Below are positions 26,409 through 34,875 of a stretch of DNA of 64,000 bases, in pieces. The notes under the pieces are model-generated. The model had not been told where the DNA came from and made no database searches. It was given only the letters and a program-made list of their open reading frames with translations. The translations under genes were made by a program, and so were the position numbers. The DNA comes from Chromobacterium piscinae (GTDB lineage Bacteria; Pseudomonadota; Gammaproteobacteria; Burkholderiales; Chromobacteriaceae), in NCBI RefSeq assembly GCF_021129175.1, contig NZ_JAJOHV010000068.1, positions 1 to 64,000 on the forward strand. The letters are read 5' to 3'. Within the stretch, counting starts at the first letter, position 1; each line of letters starts with the position of its first letter.

Positions 26409-26599
26409 AGTTGAATTGCCGCGCTGCCAGCCGGCTGATATCCGCCGGGCTGGACCGTCCGCTGAGCATGGGGGAGTTGCTCAAGCTGAAAATGCATTTG
26501 ATGTTGTGCGGCAACTGCAGGCAGTTTTCGCAGCAGCTGGGCATGCTGCGCGATGCCGCGCGCCAGGCGGGCAGAGGAGGCGACGCGTCCGGCGGGTAA
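26405..26599 (+). CDS. Small zinc-finger anti-sigma factor
   Basis: This 64-residue protein has the zf-HC2 signature HLMLCGNC (HX3CX2C) near residue 36 and an upstream cysteine (LNCRAASRLIS), typical of zinc-binding anti-sigma domains. It has no membrane segment, so it should be a cytoplasmic anti-sigma of the ECF factor just upstream, possibly releasing it on cysteine oxidation or metal loss. Confidence 0.85.
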   Translation: MKLNCRAASRLISAGLDRPLSMGELLKLKMHLMLCGNCRQFSQQLGMLRDAARQAGRGGDASGG

Positions 26600-26634
26600 T
26601 GCTTTTGACATTTTCGCCATCGCTGGCGACACTG

Positions 26635-26663
26635 GGCCTTTCTTGCTGAAGAAAGGCCTTTTT
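26635..26663 (+). terminator. Terminator after the sigma/anti-sigma pair
   Basis: A 10-bp stem (GGCCTTTCTT / AAGAAAGGCC) with loop GCTG is followed by TTTTT. It ends directly at the ATG of the next gene, so any transcript for that gene must start inside or just before the hairpin, or come from read-through. Confidence 0.85.
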
Positions 26664-26664
26664 C

Positions 26665-27570
26665 ATGTCCGCCCTTGCCGTTCTCGATGCCTTGATGCGA
26701 ACCCATGACGATCGCCCGGACGAGGCGATCGCGCAATTGCCCGGTTTGCTTGCGTCCCCGGATCTTTCCGCCGCCGCGCTGCCGCGGGCGGCATGGCTGG
26801 CCAACCATCTCCTGGGCGAGAAGAAGGGGGATTGGCGCGGCGCCTGGGCTTTGCTGAAGAGGCTGCCCCTGGCCGAGGCCGGCCCGGTATTGCTGCGCCA
26901 TTGCGCGGTAGCTGCCACGCTGGCGGGCGACGCGCTGGGATCCTGGCAGCTGGAGCGGCAATGGCTGGCGGGCGGAGCGAATGCGGAATGCGTGCGGTTG
27001 GCGCTCCGGCTGGGCGTGCTGCAAGGGGCGCAGGGCTCGACACCGCTGCCGGGACTGTTGTCGGAATTTTCAGCCTTGCTGGCCGCGCTGGAGTTATGCG
27101 AGGCAGGGGAGCTGGACGCCGCGCTGGCATCCTTGTTGACGAATATCGTCTCGGCGCTGTTGGAGCGCGACGAACTGGACATCCGCGATCCGTCCTGTGC
27201 GGAAATCTTGTTAAGCGGCGCGCGGATCGCCCGACTGCTGTGGGGCCGGGCGGGCAACTGGGTCAACCACGAGCGGGCGGAATACCTGCTGGCGTTGACG
27301 GCGAACCGTTTCGAGCGTTGGCCGGATGGCTTGTCGGCCGCAGACGCCGGTCTGGCTTTGATCGCCGCCAGTGGCGAAGAGGACGTGGACCGTGCCTTCC
27401 TGTTGCTGGAGCGGGCGCGGGCGCTGCGGGGGGCGGGCCGCCAAGCGGAAGCGGAGGAGGCGTATGACGCGGCGCAGGCGCTGGCGGCATCATTTGACGC
27501 CGACCTGCGTCCATGGTTCGAAGACTGCGCGCGGCGGGCAAAAAGAGAGCCGGCTGCGGCCGGCTCGTGA
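26665..27570 (+). CDS. Uncharacterised helical-repeat (TPR-like) protein
   Basis: This 301-residue protein is alanine- and leucine-rich and predicted to be all helical. Segments such as RAAWLANHLLGEKKGDWRGA and LERARALRGAGRQAEAEEAY look like degenerate TPR/Sel1 units. There is no signal peptide or membrane segment. I do not recognise a named family. The ATG directly follows a terminator and no good ribosome-binding site is visible, so expression may be low. Its 3' end encodes the terminator of the convergent DUF2325 gene. Confidence 0.7.
   Translation: MSALAVLDALMRTHDDRPDEAIAQLPGLLASPDLSAAALPRAAWLANHLLGEKKGDWRGAWALLKRLPLAEAGPVLLRHCAVAATLAGDALGSWQLERQWLAGGANAECVRLALRLGVLQGAQGSTPLPGLLSEFSALLAALELCEAGELDAALASLLTNIVSALLERDELDIRDPSCAEILLSGARIARLLWGRAGNWVNHERAEYLLALTANRFERWPDGLSAADAGLALIAASGEEDVDRAFLLLERARALRGAGRQAEAEEAYDAAQALAASFDADLRPWFEDCARRAKREPAAAGS
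27541..27566 (-). terminator. Terminator of the DUF2325 gene inside the convergent gene's 3' end
   Basis: On the minus strand an 8-bp stem (GAGCCGGC / GCCGGCTC) with a 4-base loop is followed by TCTTTT. It overlaps the last codons of the plus-strand TPR-like gene. Confidence 0.75.
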
Positions 27571-27618
27571 AGCTACAAAGGTAAGAGCTTAGAGAAAAAT
27601 CTTGCTGAAACAGACGCT

Positions 27619-27972
27619 TCAACGCTTGCGTTTGAGCGGCTTGTCGCCGCCGCCGCGTTGCGGGCAAGCGGCGCAAGGCTGCTCGCACATGCCGGCGCCG
27701 GTCAGCGATTGCTTGAGCGCGCAGACCGAACGCCGACAGGCGATGAAGCGGATTTGATGTTCGGCCGCCAGTTCGCGGAAATGGCGCATCACGTTGTGGC
27801 CGAGAAAATCGGTGAACAGGATCAGCAGATCGGTGCCGGCGGGCAGGCGGTCCACCTTGCGTTGATGCGAGCTGTTGCGGCCGCTCAGGTGGCGGTGGAT
27901 GGTGATGCCGTAGTTCTGCAGCACGTCGGGGATGTTGCCCAGAGTGTCGGCTCCAACCAGCATGGCGTTCAT
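27619..27972 (-). CDS. DUF2325 protein under Fur-type control
   Basis: This 117-residue protein has the DUF2325 pattern. It starts with LVGADTLGNIP, continues to LLILFTDFLGHNVMRHFREL, and has a cysteine-rich C-terminal part (CRRSVC, then CEQPCAAC) that could bind metal or an iron-sulfur centre. An upstream open frame exists, but ATG 27972 has AGGAG 10 bases before it. The promoter is overlapped by a perfect Fur box, so the gene should be repressed in iron-replete cells. Its biochemical function is unknown. Confidence 0.85.
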   Translation of the reverse strand: MNAMLVGADTLGNIPDVLQNYGITIHRHLSGRNSSHQRKVDRLPAGTDLLILFTDFLGHNVMRHFRELAAEHQIRFIACRRSVCALKQSLTGAGMCEQPCAACPQRGGGDKPLKRKR

Positions 27973-28000
27973 CGTGGAGTTCTCCTGTGTGAGTTTTTGA

Positions 28001-28021
28001 AAATGATAATAATTATCATTT
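28001..28021 (-). promoter_or_regulatory. Fur box
   Basis: A perfect 10-1-10 palindrome with half-site AAATGATAAT closely matches the Fur consensus. It covers the -10 box and part of the spacer of the DUF2325 promoter, the classic position for repression. Confidence 0.88.
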
Positions 28022-28031
28022 GCAGAGTCAA
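28003..28031 (-). promoter_or_regulatory. Sigma-70 promoter of the DUF2325 gene
   Basis: On the minus strand TTGACT and TATCAT are separated by 17 bp, 31 bp before the start codon. It overlaps the Fur box. Confidence 0.8.
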
Positions 28032-28233
28032 TCCTGTTTTTCAAGGCCTTTTTTCCATCGCTACCGAATGATCCGATTCCGTCTGGCCATGCCTGGAGTG
28101 GGGGCTGTGGCGCAAAGCATTGCGTGGAAAGGATTTTTCACGGATTTGACCTGGCCGCCGGACGGCCATCGCCTATGGTGTAAGGAATGGTTTTTGCCCT
28201 TAGTGCCAGTGCGGCGACGGAGCGGGAGGCGAT

Positions 28234-29025
28234 ATGACTTTGGCCGGTTGGAAAGGATGGGCGCTTTGCGCGCTGTTGCTATTGCCGCAGGCTCCGGCGC
28301 TAGCGGGCGGCGAAGAATGGGCGCGCATTCGGCGCGACGGCGCGTTGCAGATCGGTCTGGAAGGCACTTTCCCGCCCTATAGCCAATTGGCGAGCGGCCA
28401 GTTGCAGGGCTTCGAGGTGGACTTCGGCCGGGCGCTGGCTGCGCAGATGGGGGTGGAGGCGCGTTTTCAGACCATGGTTTGGGATCATATGCTGGACAAT
28501 CTGGCGGCCGGCCGGATGGATGTGGTGATCAACCAGGTGGTGGCGACGCCGGAACGCAGGAAGCGCTTCGAATTTTCCATTCCCTACACTTACTCCGGGC
28601 TGCAGCTGGTGGTGCGCAAGCCGGATTTGCCGCGCTTCCACGGCGCCGGGGACTTGGCCGGCGCCCATGTCGGGGTCAGCGCGGGCACCAATTATGAGCA
28701 GTGGCTGCGCGACAACGCGCCGCAGGCCCACATCCATCGTTACCCGGACGATCCGACGAAATACGACGGCCTGCGCCGCGGCGAGGTGGACGCCATCGTG
28801 ATCAACCGGCTGGCGGCCTTCAACCTGGCGCAGAAGACGCAAGGCGAGCTGGCGCCCGCCGGCCGCATGCTGGCGCGGGAGGACGCCTGCGTGGTGCTGC
28901 GCAAAGGCAGCCCTCAGTTGCTGGCGGCGGTGAACCGGGCAATAGGCCACCTGCAGCGCGACGGCACCTTGCAGACGCTGTCGCGCAAGTGGTTCAAGGC
29001 GGACATCGTCAGCCGGCCGCAGTAG
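28234..29025 (+). CDS. Orphan family 3 solute-binding protein (amino-acid type)
   Basis: This 263-residue protein has a signal peptide ending near APALA. It has the family 3 pattern: GLEGTFPPYSQL, FEVDFGRALAAQMG, VINQVVATPERRKRFEFS and C-terminal RDGTLQTLSRKWF. It resembles cystine- or polar-amino-acid-binding proteins. No permease or ATPase is adjacent; it could share the transporter at 11.7-13.9 kb or act as a sensor. GGGAGG precedes the ATG by 3 bases. Confidence 0.85.
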   Translation: MTLAGWKGWALCALLLLPQAPALAGGEEWARIRRDGALQIGLEGTFPPYSQLASGQLQGFEVDFGRALAAQMGVEARFQTMVWDHMLDNLAAGRMDVVINQVVATPERRKRFEFSIPYTYSGLQLVVRKPDLPRFHGAGDLAGAHVGVSAGTNYEQWLRDNAPQAHIHRYPDDPTKYDGLRRGEVDAIVINRLAAFNLAQKTQGELAPAGRMLAREDACVVLRKGSPQLLAAVNRAIGHLQRDGTLQTLSRKWFKADIVSRPQ

Positions 29026-29031
29026 GCGGCT

Positions 29032-29063
29032 GGCCCGCGAACGATGCTTTCGCGCGGGCCTTC
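29032..29063 (+). terminator. Hairpin between convergent genes
   Basis: The stem GGCCCGCG / CGCGGGCC has a 13-base loop and is followed by TTCC. The T-run is weak, so termination is plausible rather than certain. Confidence 0.5.
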
Positions 29064-29072
29064 CGGCTGCGC

Positions 29073-30035
29073 TCAGCCATAAATGTCCAGCTGGCTGATC
29101 ATGCCGGCCTGGCCATCCTCCTTGACGAATACGCCGGCGCGCCGCATCTGCGCCTGCGGGGCGGCGTCGCTTGCGTTGGCGCGCATGGTCAGCGGCGCAT
29201 CCACGCTCGGCAGCAGGATGGCGCCGATGCTGGCGTCCTTCAGCGAGCTCAGCTGATCTTTGCCGTCGCTGCCGCGGCCGGTCCAGATCTTGAGCTGGGC
29301 GAAGGCAGGATCGCTCTCGTCGATCACGCCGTCGTGGTTGCTGTCCAGCTTGGCCAGGTCGGCGAAGCCATTGCCGGACTGCGGGCCGAACAACTCGCTG
29401 CCGTCATTGATCTTGCCGTCGCCGTTCTTGTCCAGCGCCAGCCAGCCGCCCTGGCTGGAGAAGGGCAAATTCACCATCTGTCCGTTGTGCTGCAGATCGA
29501 AGCTGACGCTGGCGCCGTCCAGACTGCCGGCGCCGCCGCCAAGATTGACCATCAGCGGATCGTGGCTCGCGGCACCGCCGGACTGGTAGCTCTGGCTGCT
29601 GTGGTATTGGTAGCTGCTCTGCATCTGCATGTTCAGCGAGAATTGCAGCTGCTTGCCGTCCTGGGTGGTGATCTGGCCTTTGGCGGTGAAACTCAGCTGC
29701 TGCTGTTGCTGGTAGTCGATGTCCTGCTGTGCGCTGACGGTGGGGTCGGGGATGGCGGAGAGATGCGAATTCTCAGGCCGGAGCGGGAACAGGCGCAGCA
29801 GCTTGAAATGGACGCCGAAAGCCTTTTCCAGTATCGCCTCGATCAGGCTGTAGACCGCATCCTTGTCCGAGCCCAGTTGGTCCAGCAGGCTGGCCTCCGT
29901 CGCCTGGCTGCTCAACTGCACGTTGTCGGCGGAGCTTGGCTGCGGGGAAGTCACGGAGAGGGTCTGGGTGACGTTGAGGGATTGGCTCTGGCTGAAGCTG
30001 CTGCCAAGGCTGACGGTGGCGGAGGCGATTTTCAT
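29073..30035 (-). CDS. Uncharacterised protein with EF-hand-like calcium motifs
   Basis: With the start at ATG 30035 this is a 320-residue protein. The N-terminal half is S/Q-rich and low in complexity. The C-terminal part has LDKNGDGKINDGSELFG and LDSNHDGVIDESD, both DxNxDGxI-type calcium loops. There is no signal peptide; the start MKIASATVSLGSS resembles that of a poorly known group of calcium-loop proteins in motile gamma- and beta-proteobacteria. A longer frame from 30182 would overlap ubiB and was not used. Confidence 0.75.
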   Translation of the reverse strand: MKIASATVSLGSSFSQSQSLNVTQTLSVTSPQPSSADNVQLSSQATEASLLDQLGSDKDAVYSLIEAILEKAFGVHFKLLRLFPLRPENSHLSAIPDPTVSAQQDIDYQQQQQLSFTAKGQITTQDGKQLQFSLNMQMQSSYQYHSSQSYQSGGAASHDPLMVNLGGGAGSLDGASVSFDLQHNGQMVNLPFSSQGGWLALDKNGDGKINDGSELFGPQSGNGFADLAKLDSNHDGVIDESDPAFAQLKIWTGRGSDGKDQLSSLKDASIGAILLPSVDAPLTMRANASDAAPQAQMRRAGVFVKEDGQAGMISQLDIYG

Positions 30036-30139
30036 GGCGGCGTCCCTTAAGGTGTACCCCCTCGCTATCGACCCGTCTCCGCCCGACTTGATGCCGCAGT
30101 TCCCCGTATTGCCAATGGTTCCGATGCTTGTACCAGCGG

Positions 30140-31822
30140 TTATAAGTCCTTGCCGGAACGCCATATCGACCAGACTAGCCACACGCTGTTGAACAGCGCC
30201 AGCATGAAGCCGAAGAAGCCGAAGAAGGGCAGGCCGAACAGCTTGGGGCCGGCGTTGACGGTCATCACGATAGATGAGCCTATGATCAGGCAGCCGGTGA
30301 CGATGCCCATGGTCAGCCGGTTGCTGCTGCGGTCCAGCTGCTTGCCGAAACTGTCCAGCCGCTGCAGGTCGAGGTTGATGCGGAACTTGCCGTGGCGCAT
30401 GTCGCGGCCGATGCGGACCAGGTCGCGCGGCAGGCCGGCTATCATCTCCAGTCCTTCGGACAGCGATTGGCGGCCGCGCTTGAGCAGCGCCGCCGGATGG
30501 TAGCGGGCGACGATCAGCTCCTTGACGAAGGGCGTGATGTGCGCGACCAGCTGGAATTCAGGGTTCAGCTGCCGGCCCAGGCCCTCCAGCGTCACCAGCG
30601 CCTTGAACAGCATCGCCATGTCCGGCGGCAGCACGATGCCGTGATTGCGGATCAGCGCCATGATGTCGCCGATCAGCTGGCTGATGTTCAGCCCCTTCAG
30701 CGGCACGTGTTCGTACTGGAACATGAATTCGCCGACCTCGTCGGCGAATTTCGGCATGTCCACCGGCGTGTTGCCGGTCCATTCGACCAGCACGTCGATG
30801 ATGCCGTGCTCGTTGCGCTCGGCCACCGCCGACAGCAGGTCGACGATCTCGTCGCGCCGCACGTGGCTGATGCGGCCGACCATGCCGAAATCGATGAAGG
30901 CGATGCGGTGCTCGGCCAGGAAGAACACGTTGCCGGGGTGGGGGTCGGCGTGGAAGAAGCCGTTGACCAGGATCATCTTCAGCACCGCGTCGGCGCCGCG
31001 CTGGGCCAGCAGCACCGGGTCCAGGCTGCTGTCGCGCAACCGCGCCAGATCGCTGGCCGGTACGCCGTCGACGTAGCTCTGCACGTTGACCGCGGCATTG
31101 GTGTATTCCCAGTGCACCCTCGGCACTTCGACGAAGGGGTCGTCGATGAAATCGCGGGCGAAACGCTCCATATTTCGCGCCTCGATCGCCAGGTCCAACT
31201 CGCGGCGCAGCGAGCGCGAGAACTGGGCGACGATGCCGGATGGCTGGTAGCGGCGCAGCTCGGGAAACTCCAGCTCCAGCAGGTGGGCCAGGTGGGCGAG
31301 TATGCGCAGGTCGGCTTCCACCTTGTCGGCGATGCCGGGCCGGCGCAATTTCACCGCCACCTCGCTGCCGTCCTTCAGCCGCGCGCGGTGGACTTGGGCG
31401 ATGGACGCGGAGCCTATCGGCTGCATGTCGAACTCGGCGAACAGCTGGTCGGCCTCGGCGCCCAGCGCGTCGACTATCAGCTTGCGCACCATGGCCGGCG
31501 GCAGCGGCGGCACCCGGTTCTGCAGCTTCTCGAATTCGTCTATCCAGTCAGGGGGGAACACGTCCACGCGGGTGGACAGGATCTGGCCCAGCTTGATGAA
31601 GGTGGGACCCAGCTCCTCGAACGCCAGCCTCACCCTAACCGCCGTCGGTTGGCTGGATTCGCTGTCCGGCAGCGACAGGTTCAGCCATTCTCCGGCCTTT
31701 TCCATCGCGCGCGGCAACTTCAGCCGCTGGGCGAACTCTCCCAGTCCATGACGGATCAAAATTCCGCTGATTTCTCTTAACCGCGGTAAGTCCCGCATTG
31801 CAATCAAGGTTTCCCGAATCAT
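30140..31822 (-). CDS. ubiB: ABC1/ADCK-family atypical kinase (UbiB-like)
   Basis: This 560-residue protein has the ABC1 signature: KLGQILSTR (KxGQ motif, near residue 78), the A-rich nucleotide loop around IGSASIAQVHRA, VKLRRPG, catalytic GFFHADPHPGN and metal-binding FIDFGMVG. Two C-terminal membrane helices follow (about residues 500-550). UbiB assists the membrane steps of ubiquinone synthesis, probably by ATP-driven lipid extraction. It is not beside ubiE or ubiJ, so it may be a UbiB paralogue. It is divergent from the NlpC/P60 gene. Confidence 0.88.
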   Translation of the reverse strand: MIRETLIAMRDLPRLREISGILIRHGLGEFAQRLKLPRAMEKAGEWLNLSLPDSESSQPTAVRVRLAFEELGPTFIKLGQILSTRVDVFPPDWIDEFEKLQNRVPPLPPAMVRKLIVDALGAEADQLFAEFDMQPIGSASIAQVHRARLKDGSEVAVKLRRPGIADKVEADLRILAHLAHLLELEFPELRRYQPSGIVAQFSRSLRRELDLAIEARNMERFARDFIDDPFVEVPRVHWEYTNAAVNVQSYVDGVPASDLARLRDSSLDPVLLAQRGADAVLKMILVNGFFHADPHPGNVFFLAEHRIAFIDFGMVGRISHVRRDEIVDLLSAVAERNEHGIIDVLVEWTGNTPVDMPKFADEVGEFMFQYEHVPLKGLNISQLIGDIMALIRNHGIVLPPDMAMLFKALVTLEGLGRQLNPEFQLVAHITPFVKELIVARYHPAALLKRGRQSLSEGLEMIAGLPRDLVRIGRDMRHGKFRINLDLQRLDSFGKQLDRSSNRLTMGIVTGCLIIGSSIVMTVNAGPKLFGLPFFGFFGFMLALFNSVWLVWSIWRSGKDL

Positions 31823-31846
31823 GTGCTTTTCGCCGTCCCGCTTGGC

Positions 31847-31875
31847 TTTACACTACCGGTCCCGTCCGATAGAGT
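31847..31875 (+). promoter_or_regulatory. Sigma-70 promoter very close to the NlpC/P60 start codon
   Basis: TTTACA and TAGAGT are separated by 17 bp, and the -10 ends 7 bp before the ATG at 31883. A transcript starting at the usual distance would have almost no leader, and no Shine-Dalgarno is seen. Confidence 0.65.
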
Positions 31876-31882
31876 GCGGCCT

Positions 31883-32617
31883 ATGAAATTGCAACTCCGC
31901 TTATCAGCGCTGGCGCTGGCGGGCTTCATGGTTTTTGCCCAGGCCGCGCCAGACAAGGCCCCGACCGAGGGGAAGGCCGCCGCCGACAGTTCGGCGACGG
32001 ACAAATCGGACGATCCCATCTCCAAGTACGCCGCTCCGCAAGAGGATGCGGTGGGCGACTTGCTTTTGCAAGCGATGAGCCTGCTGGGCGTCGCTTATCG
32101 CTTCGGCGGCAACACGCCGGACGACGGCCTGGACTGCAGCGGCTTCATTCGTTACGTGTTCCAGAAATCGCTGCGGGTGAACCTGCCGCGCACCGCGGCC
32201 GAGATGGCCCGGGTGGGCAAGTCGGTCGGCCGCGGCGAACTGATGCCGGGCGACCTGGTGTTCTTCAACACTCTGGGCCGCAGCTACTCCCATGTCGGCA
32301 TCTACATGGGCAACAACAAATTCATCCACGCGCCGCGAACGGGCAAGAACATCGAAGTGTCGAACCTGTCGCAGAGCTACTGGACCGCGCGTTACAATGG
32401 CGCGCGCAGGGTCAATCGTAGCACCGCCTTGCTGGCCGCCGATACCTCCGATGACGTCAGCGTGAAAAGCGCGGCGAAATCGTCCGCGGCCCCGGAAGCG
32501 GCGAAATGCCGCAAGGGCAAGAAATGCAAGGCGGCGGCCGAGCCCAAGGGCAAGAAGGGCGCCAAGGCGCAAAAGGCGGCGAAATCGGTCGGCAAGAAGA
32601 AAAAGGGCCGGCACTGA
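31883..32617 (+). CDS. Secreted NlpC/P60 peptidoglycan endopeptidase
   Basis: This 244-residue protein has a signal peptide (MKLQLRLSALALAGFMVFAQA). The NlpC/P60 domain (about residues 50-170) has catalytic cysteine in LDCSGFIRYVF, histidine in YSHVGIYMG and a third polar residue in FIHAPRTG. It cuts stem-peptide bonds in the cell wall. The last 50 residues are a lysine-rich tail (KKGAKAQKAAK, KKKKGRH) that could bind anionic wall polymers or DNA. An upstream in-frame start at 31823 lies before the promoter and was rejected. Confidence 0.9.
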   Translation: MKLQLRLSALALAGFMVFAQAAPDKAPTEGKAAADSSATDKSDDPISKYAAPQEDAVGDLLLQAMSLLGVAYRFGGNTPDDGLDCSGFIRYVFQKSLRVNLPRTAAEMARVGKSVGRGELMPGDLVFFNTLGRSYSHVGIYMGNNKFIHAPRTGKNIEVSNLSQSYWTARYNGARRVNRSTALLAADTSDDVSVKSAAKSSAAPEAAKCRKGKKCKAAAEPKGKKGAKAQKAAKSVGKKKKGRH

Positions 32618-32633
32618 GCGGTCCGGCCGAGCG

Positions 32634-32664
32634 ACGATGCCCGCTTTTCGCGGGCATCGTGTTT
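32634..32664 (+). terminator. Terminator after the NlpC/P60 gene
   Basis: A 10-bp stem (CGATGCCCGC / GCGGGCATCG) with loop TTTTC is followed by TGTTTTC. Confidence 0.82.
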
Positions 32665-32678
32665 TCAGGAACAGGAAT

Positions 32679-32900
32679 ATGGCATTGAAAATCGAAATAC
32701 CGGTATGGCGCGACCCGGAGGGCAACGTCGTCGCCTGCGTCGAGAAGCTGAAGGTGATGCGCGAAAACCTGGAGGAAATCGCCCAGATGGCCCAGGACGC
32801 GTTCGAGGACGCGGTGCTGATGGGCTGCGAGGAGCAGCAGGTGCGCGACTTCCTGGTGGCGATGATGCAGAGCCTGGACAATCCCTACCGTTCCGAATGA
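32679..32900 (+). CDS. Small conserved acidic protein of unknown function
   Basis: This 73-residue protein starts with MALKIEIPVWRDPEGNVVAC and continues as one long helix. It is acidic, with no membrane segment or signal. AGGAAT lies just before the ATG. The stop overlaps an alternative lolC start as ATGA, so it may be co-transcribed with the Lol genes. I do not recognise a function. Confidence 0.7.
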   Translation: MALKIEIPVWRDPEGNVVACVEKLKVMRENLEEIAQMAQDAFEDAVLMGCEEQQVRDFLVAMMQSLDNPYRSE

Positions 32901-32911
32901 GAAAAACCGAG

Positions 32912-34150
32912 ATGCCTTTTGAAGCCTTCATCGGGCTGCGCTATCTGCGCGCCAAGCGCCGCAACGGATTCATCTCCTTCATTTCCCTGATTTCCATCGT
33001 CGGCATCGCCCTCGGCGTGGCGGCGCTGATCATCGTGCTGTCGGTGATGAACGGGTTCCAGAAGGAAATCCGCGGCCGCATCCTCAGCGTGGCCTCCCAC
33101 CTGGAAGTCAGCGGCTACGACGGCCGCCTCGCCGGCTGGCGCGACGCGCAGGCGATGCTGGTCAAGCAGCCGCACGTGCAGGCGGCCGCGCCCTTCGTCA
33201 GCAGCCAGGGCCTGTTCGTCGCCTACGGCAATGTGCGCGGCGGCCTGGTGCGCGGCATCGAGCCCGCGCTGGAAAACAAGGTGGTGGACGTGGGCCATCA
33301 CATGGTGTCCGGCAAGCTGGAAGACCTGAAGCCAGGCAGCTTCGGCATGACGCTGGGCGTGGAGCTGGCGCGCCAGCTGGGCGTGGGCGTCGGCGACAAG
33401 GTGACGCTGATGACGCCGCAGGGCAACATCACGCCGGCCGGCATGGTGCCGCGCTCCAAGCAGTTCACCGTGGTGGGCATCTTCAAGGTGGACATGTTCG
33501 AATTCGACGCCTCGCTGGCGATGGTCAATCTGCGCGACGCCCAGGTACTGGAGCGGATGGGCGATTCCGTCAGCGGCGTGCGGCTGCGGCTGGATGACCC
33601 TATGCTGGCGCCGCAGCTGAAGGCCGAGCTGCGACCGCGACTGCCGCAACTGCTGGTCACCGACTGGACCGACACCAACGCCAATTACTTCCGCGCGGTG
33701 CAGATCGAGAAGCGGATGATGACCATCATCCTGACGCTGATCGTCGCGGTGGCGGCGTTCAACCTGGTATCCACGCTGGTGATGGTGGTGACCGACAAGC
33801 AGGCCGACATCGCCATCCTGCGCACGCTGGGCGCGTCGCCCGGCAGCATCATGAAGATCTTCGTGATCCAGGGCGCGGTGGCCGGGGTGCTGGGCACGCT
33901 GGCCGGGGTGGCCAGCGGCGTGGTGATCGCGCTGAACCTGGACGTGATCGTGCCGGTGATCGAACGCATCATCGGCACCAAGATCCTGTCCAGCGACGTG
34001 TACATGATCGACTACCTGCCGTCCGACGTGCAGTGGGGCGACGTGTCCACCATCACCATCATTTCGCTGCTGCTGGCCTTGTTCGCCACCCTGTATCCCA
34101 GCTGGCGCGCCTCGCGCACCCAACCGGCGGAGGCCCTGCGCTATGAATAA
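32912..34150 (+). CDS. lolC: Lipoprotein-releasing ABC transporter permease (LolC/E family)
   Basis: This 412-residue protein has an N-terminal membrane helix ([23 protein letters not shown]), a large periplasmic domain (about residues 50-265) and three C-terminal helices with the FtsX signature. The [21 protein letters not shown] start is typical of LolC/LolE. It extracts lipoproteins from the inner membrane for LolA. Only one permease gene accompanies lolD here. I prefer ATG 32912; ATG 32897 is in frame and overlaps the upstream stop. Confidence 0.92.
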   Translation: MPFEAFIGLRYLRAKRRNGFISFISLISIVGIALGVAALIIVLSVMNGFQKEIRGRILSVASHLEVSGYDGRLAGWRDAQAMLVKQPHVQAAAPFVSSQGLFVAYGNVRGGLVRGIEPALENKVVDVGHHMVSGKLEDLKPGSFGMTLGVELARQLGVGVGDKVTLMTPQGNITPAGMVPRSKQFTVVGIFKVDMFEFDASLAMVNLRDAQVLERMGDSVSGVRLRLDDPMLAPQLKAELRPRLPQLLVTDWTDTNANYFRAVQIEKRMMTIILTLIVAVAAFNLVSTLVMVVTDKQADIAILRTLGASPGSIMKIFVIQGAVAGVLGTLAGVASGVVIALNLDVIVPVIERIIGTKILSSDVYMIDYLPSDVQWGDVSTITIISLLLALFATLYPSWRASRTQPAEALRYE

Positions 34151-34835
34151 GGTATTGAGCTGCCGCTCGCTCGGCAAACGCTACCAGGAAGGCAAGCTGG
34201 GGCTGGACGTGCTGTCAGACGTGAATCTGGATGTTGGCAAGGGCGAGCACCTGGCCATCGTCGGCGCGTCCGGCTCAGGCAAAAGCACGCTGCTGCATCT
34301 GCTGGGCGGACTGGACACGCCGACTTCCGGCGCGGTGGAGGTGCTGGGCCGCGACCTGTCCACGCTGTCGGAAACCGAGCGCGGCAGGCTGCGCAACGAG
34401 TCGATGGGCTTCGTCTACCAGTTCCATCACCTGCTGCCGGAATTCACCGCGCTGGAGAACGTGATGATGCCGTTGTTGATCCGCCGGATGGACAAGGCCG
34501 AAGCCGCCCGCCGCGCCGGCGAAATGCTGGAGAAGGTCGGGCTGGGCAAGCGCCTGGAGCATAAGCCGGGCGAGTTGTCAGGCGGCGAGCGCCAACGCGC
34601 CGCCATCGCCCGCGCGCTGGTGACGCAGCCGGCCTGTCTGCTGGCCGACGAGCCCACCGGCAATCTGGACGTTCATACCGCCGGCCAGGTGTTCGAGCTG
34701 ATGCTGGAATTGAACCGCACGCTGGGCACCAGCCTGATCATCGTCACCCACGACCTGGAACTGGCCGGCCGCACCCAGCGGGTGCTGCGGCTGAACGAGG
34801 GCCGGCTGGCGGCGTCGGATGCCGTTTCTGCCTGA
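34143..34835 (+). CDS. lolD: Lipoprotein-releasing ABC transporter ATPase LolD
   Basis: This 230-residue ATPase has Walker [11 protein letters not shown]-loop [20 protein letters not shown] (the LolD-specific HHLLPEFTA stretch), signature [15 protein letters not shown] and Walker [12 protein letters not shown]. It overlaps the permease gene by 8 bases. It powers lipoprotein release from the inner membrane. Confidence 0.95.
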   Translation: MNKVLSCRSLGKRYQEGKLGLDVLSDVNLDVGKGEHLAIVGASGSGKSTLLHLLGGLDTPTSGAVEVLGRDLSTLSETERGRLRNESMGFVYQFHHLLPEFTALENVMMPLLIRRMDKAEAARRAGEMLEKVGLGKRLEHKPGELSGGERQRAAIARALVTQPACLLADEPTGNLDVHTAGQVFELMLELNRTLGTSLIIVTHDLELAGRTQRVLRLNEGRLAASDAVSA

Positions 34836-34875
34836 TGGCGGCTTGCCCGCCGCGTTTTGACCAAGGAGTCGGACA

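Noticed and set aside
28234-29025. Complete second amino-acid ABC transporter
   Set aside because: Only the binding protein is present; the flanking genes are a DUF2325 protein and an EF-hand-like protein.
30392-31780. 462-codon frame opposite ubiB
   Set aside because: His/Gln/Val-rich antisense of a conserved ABC1 kinase; not a gene.
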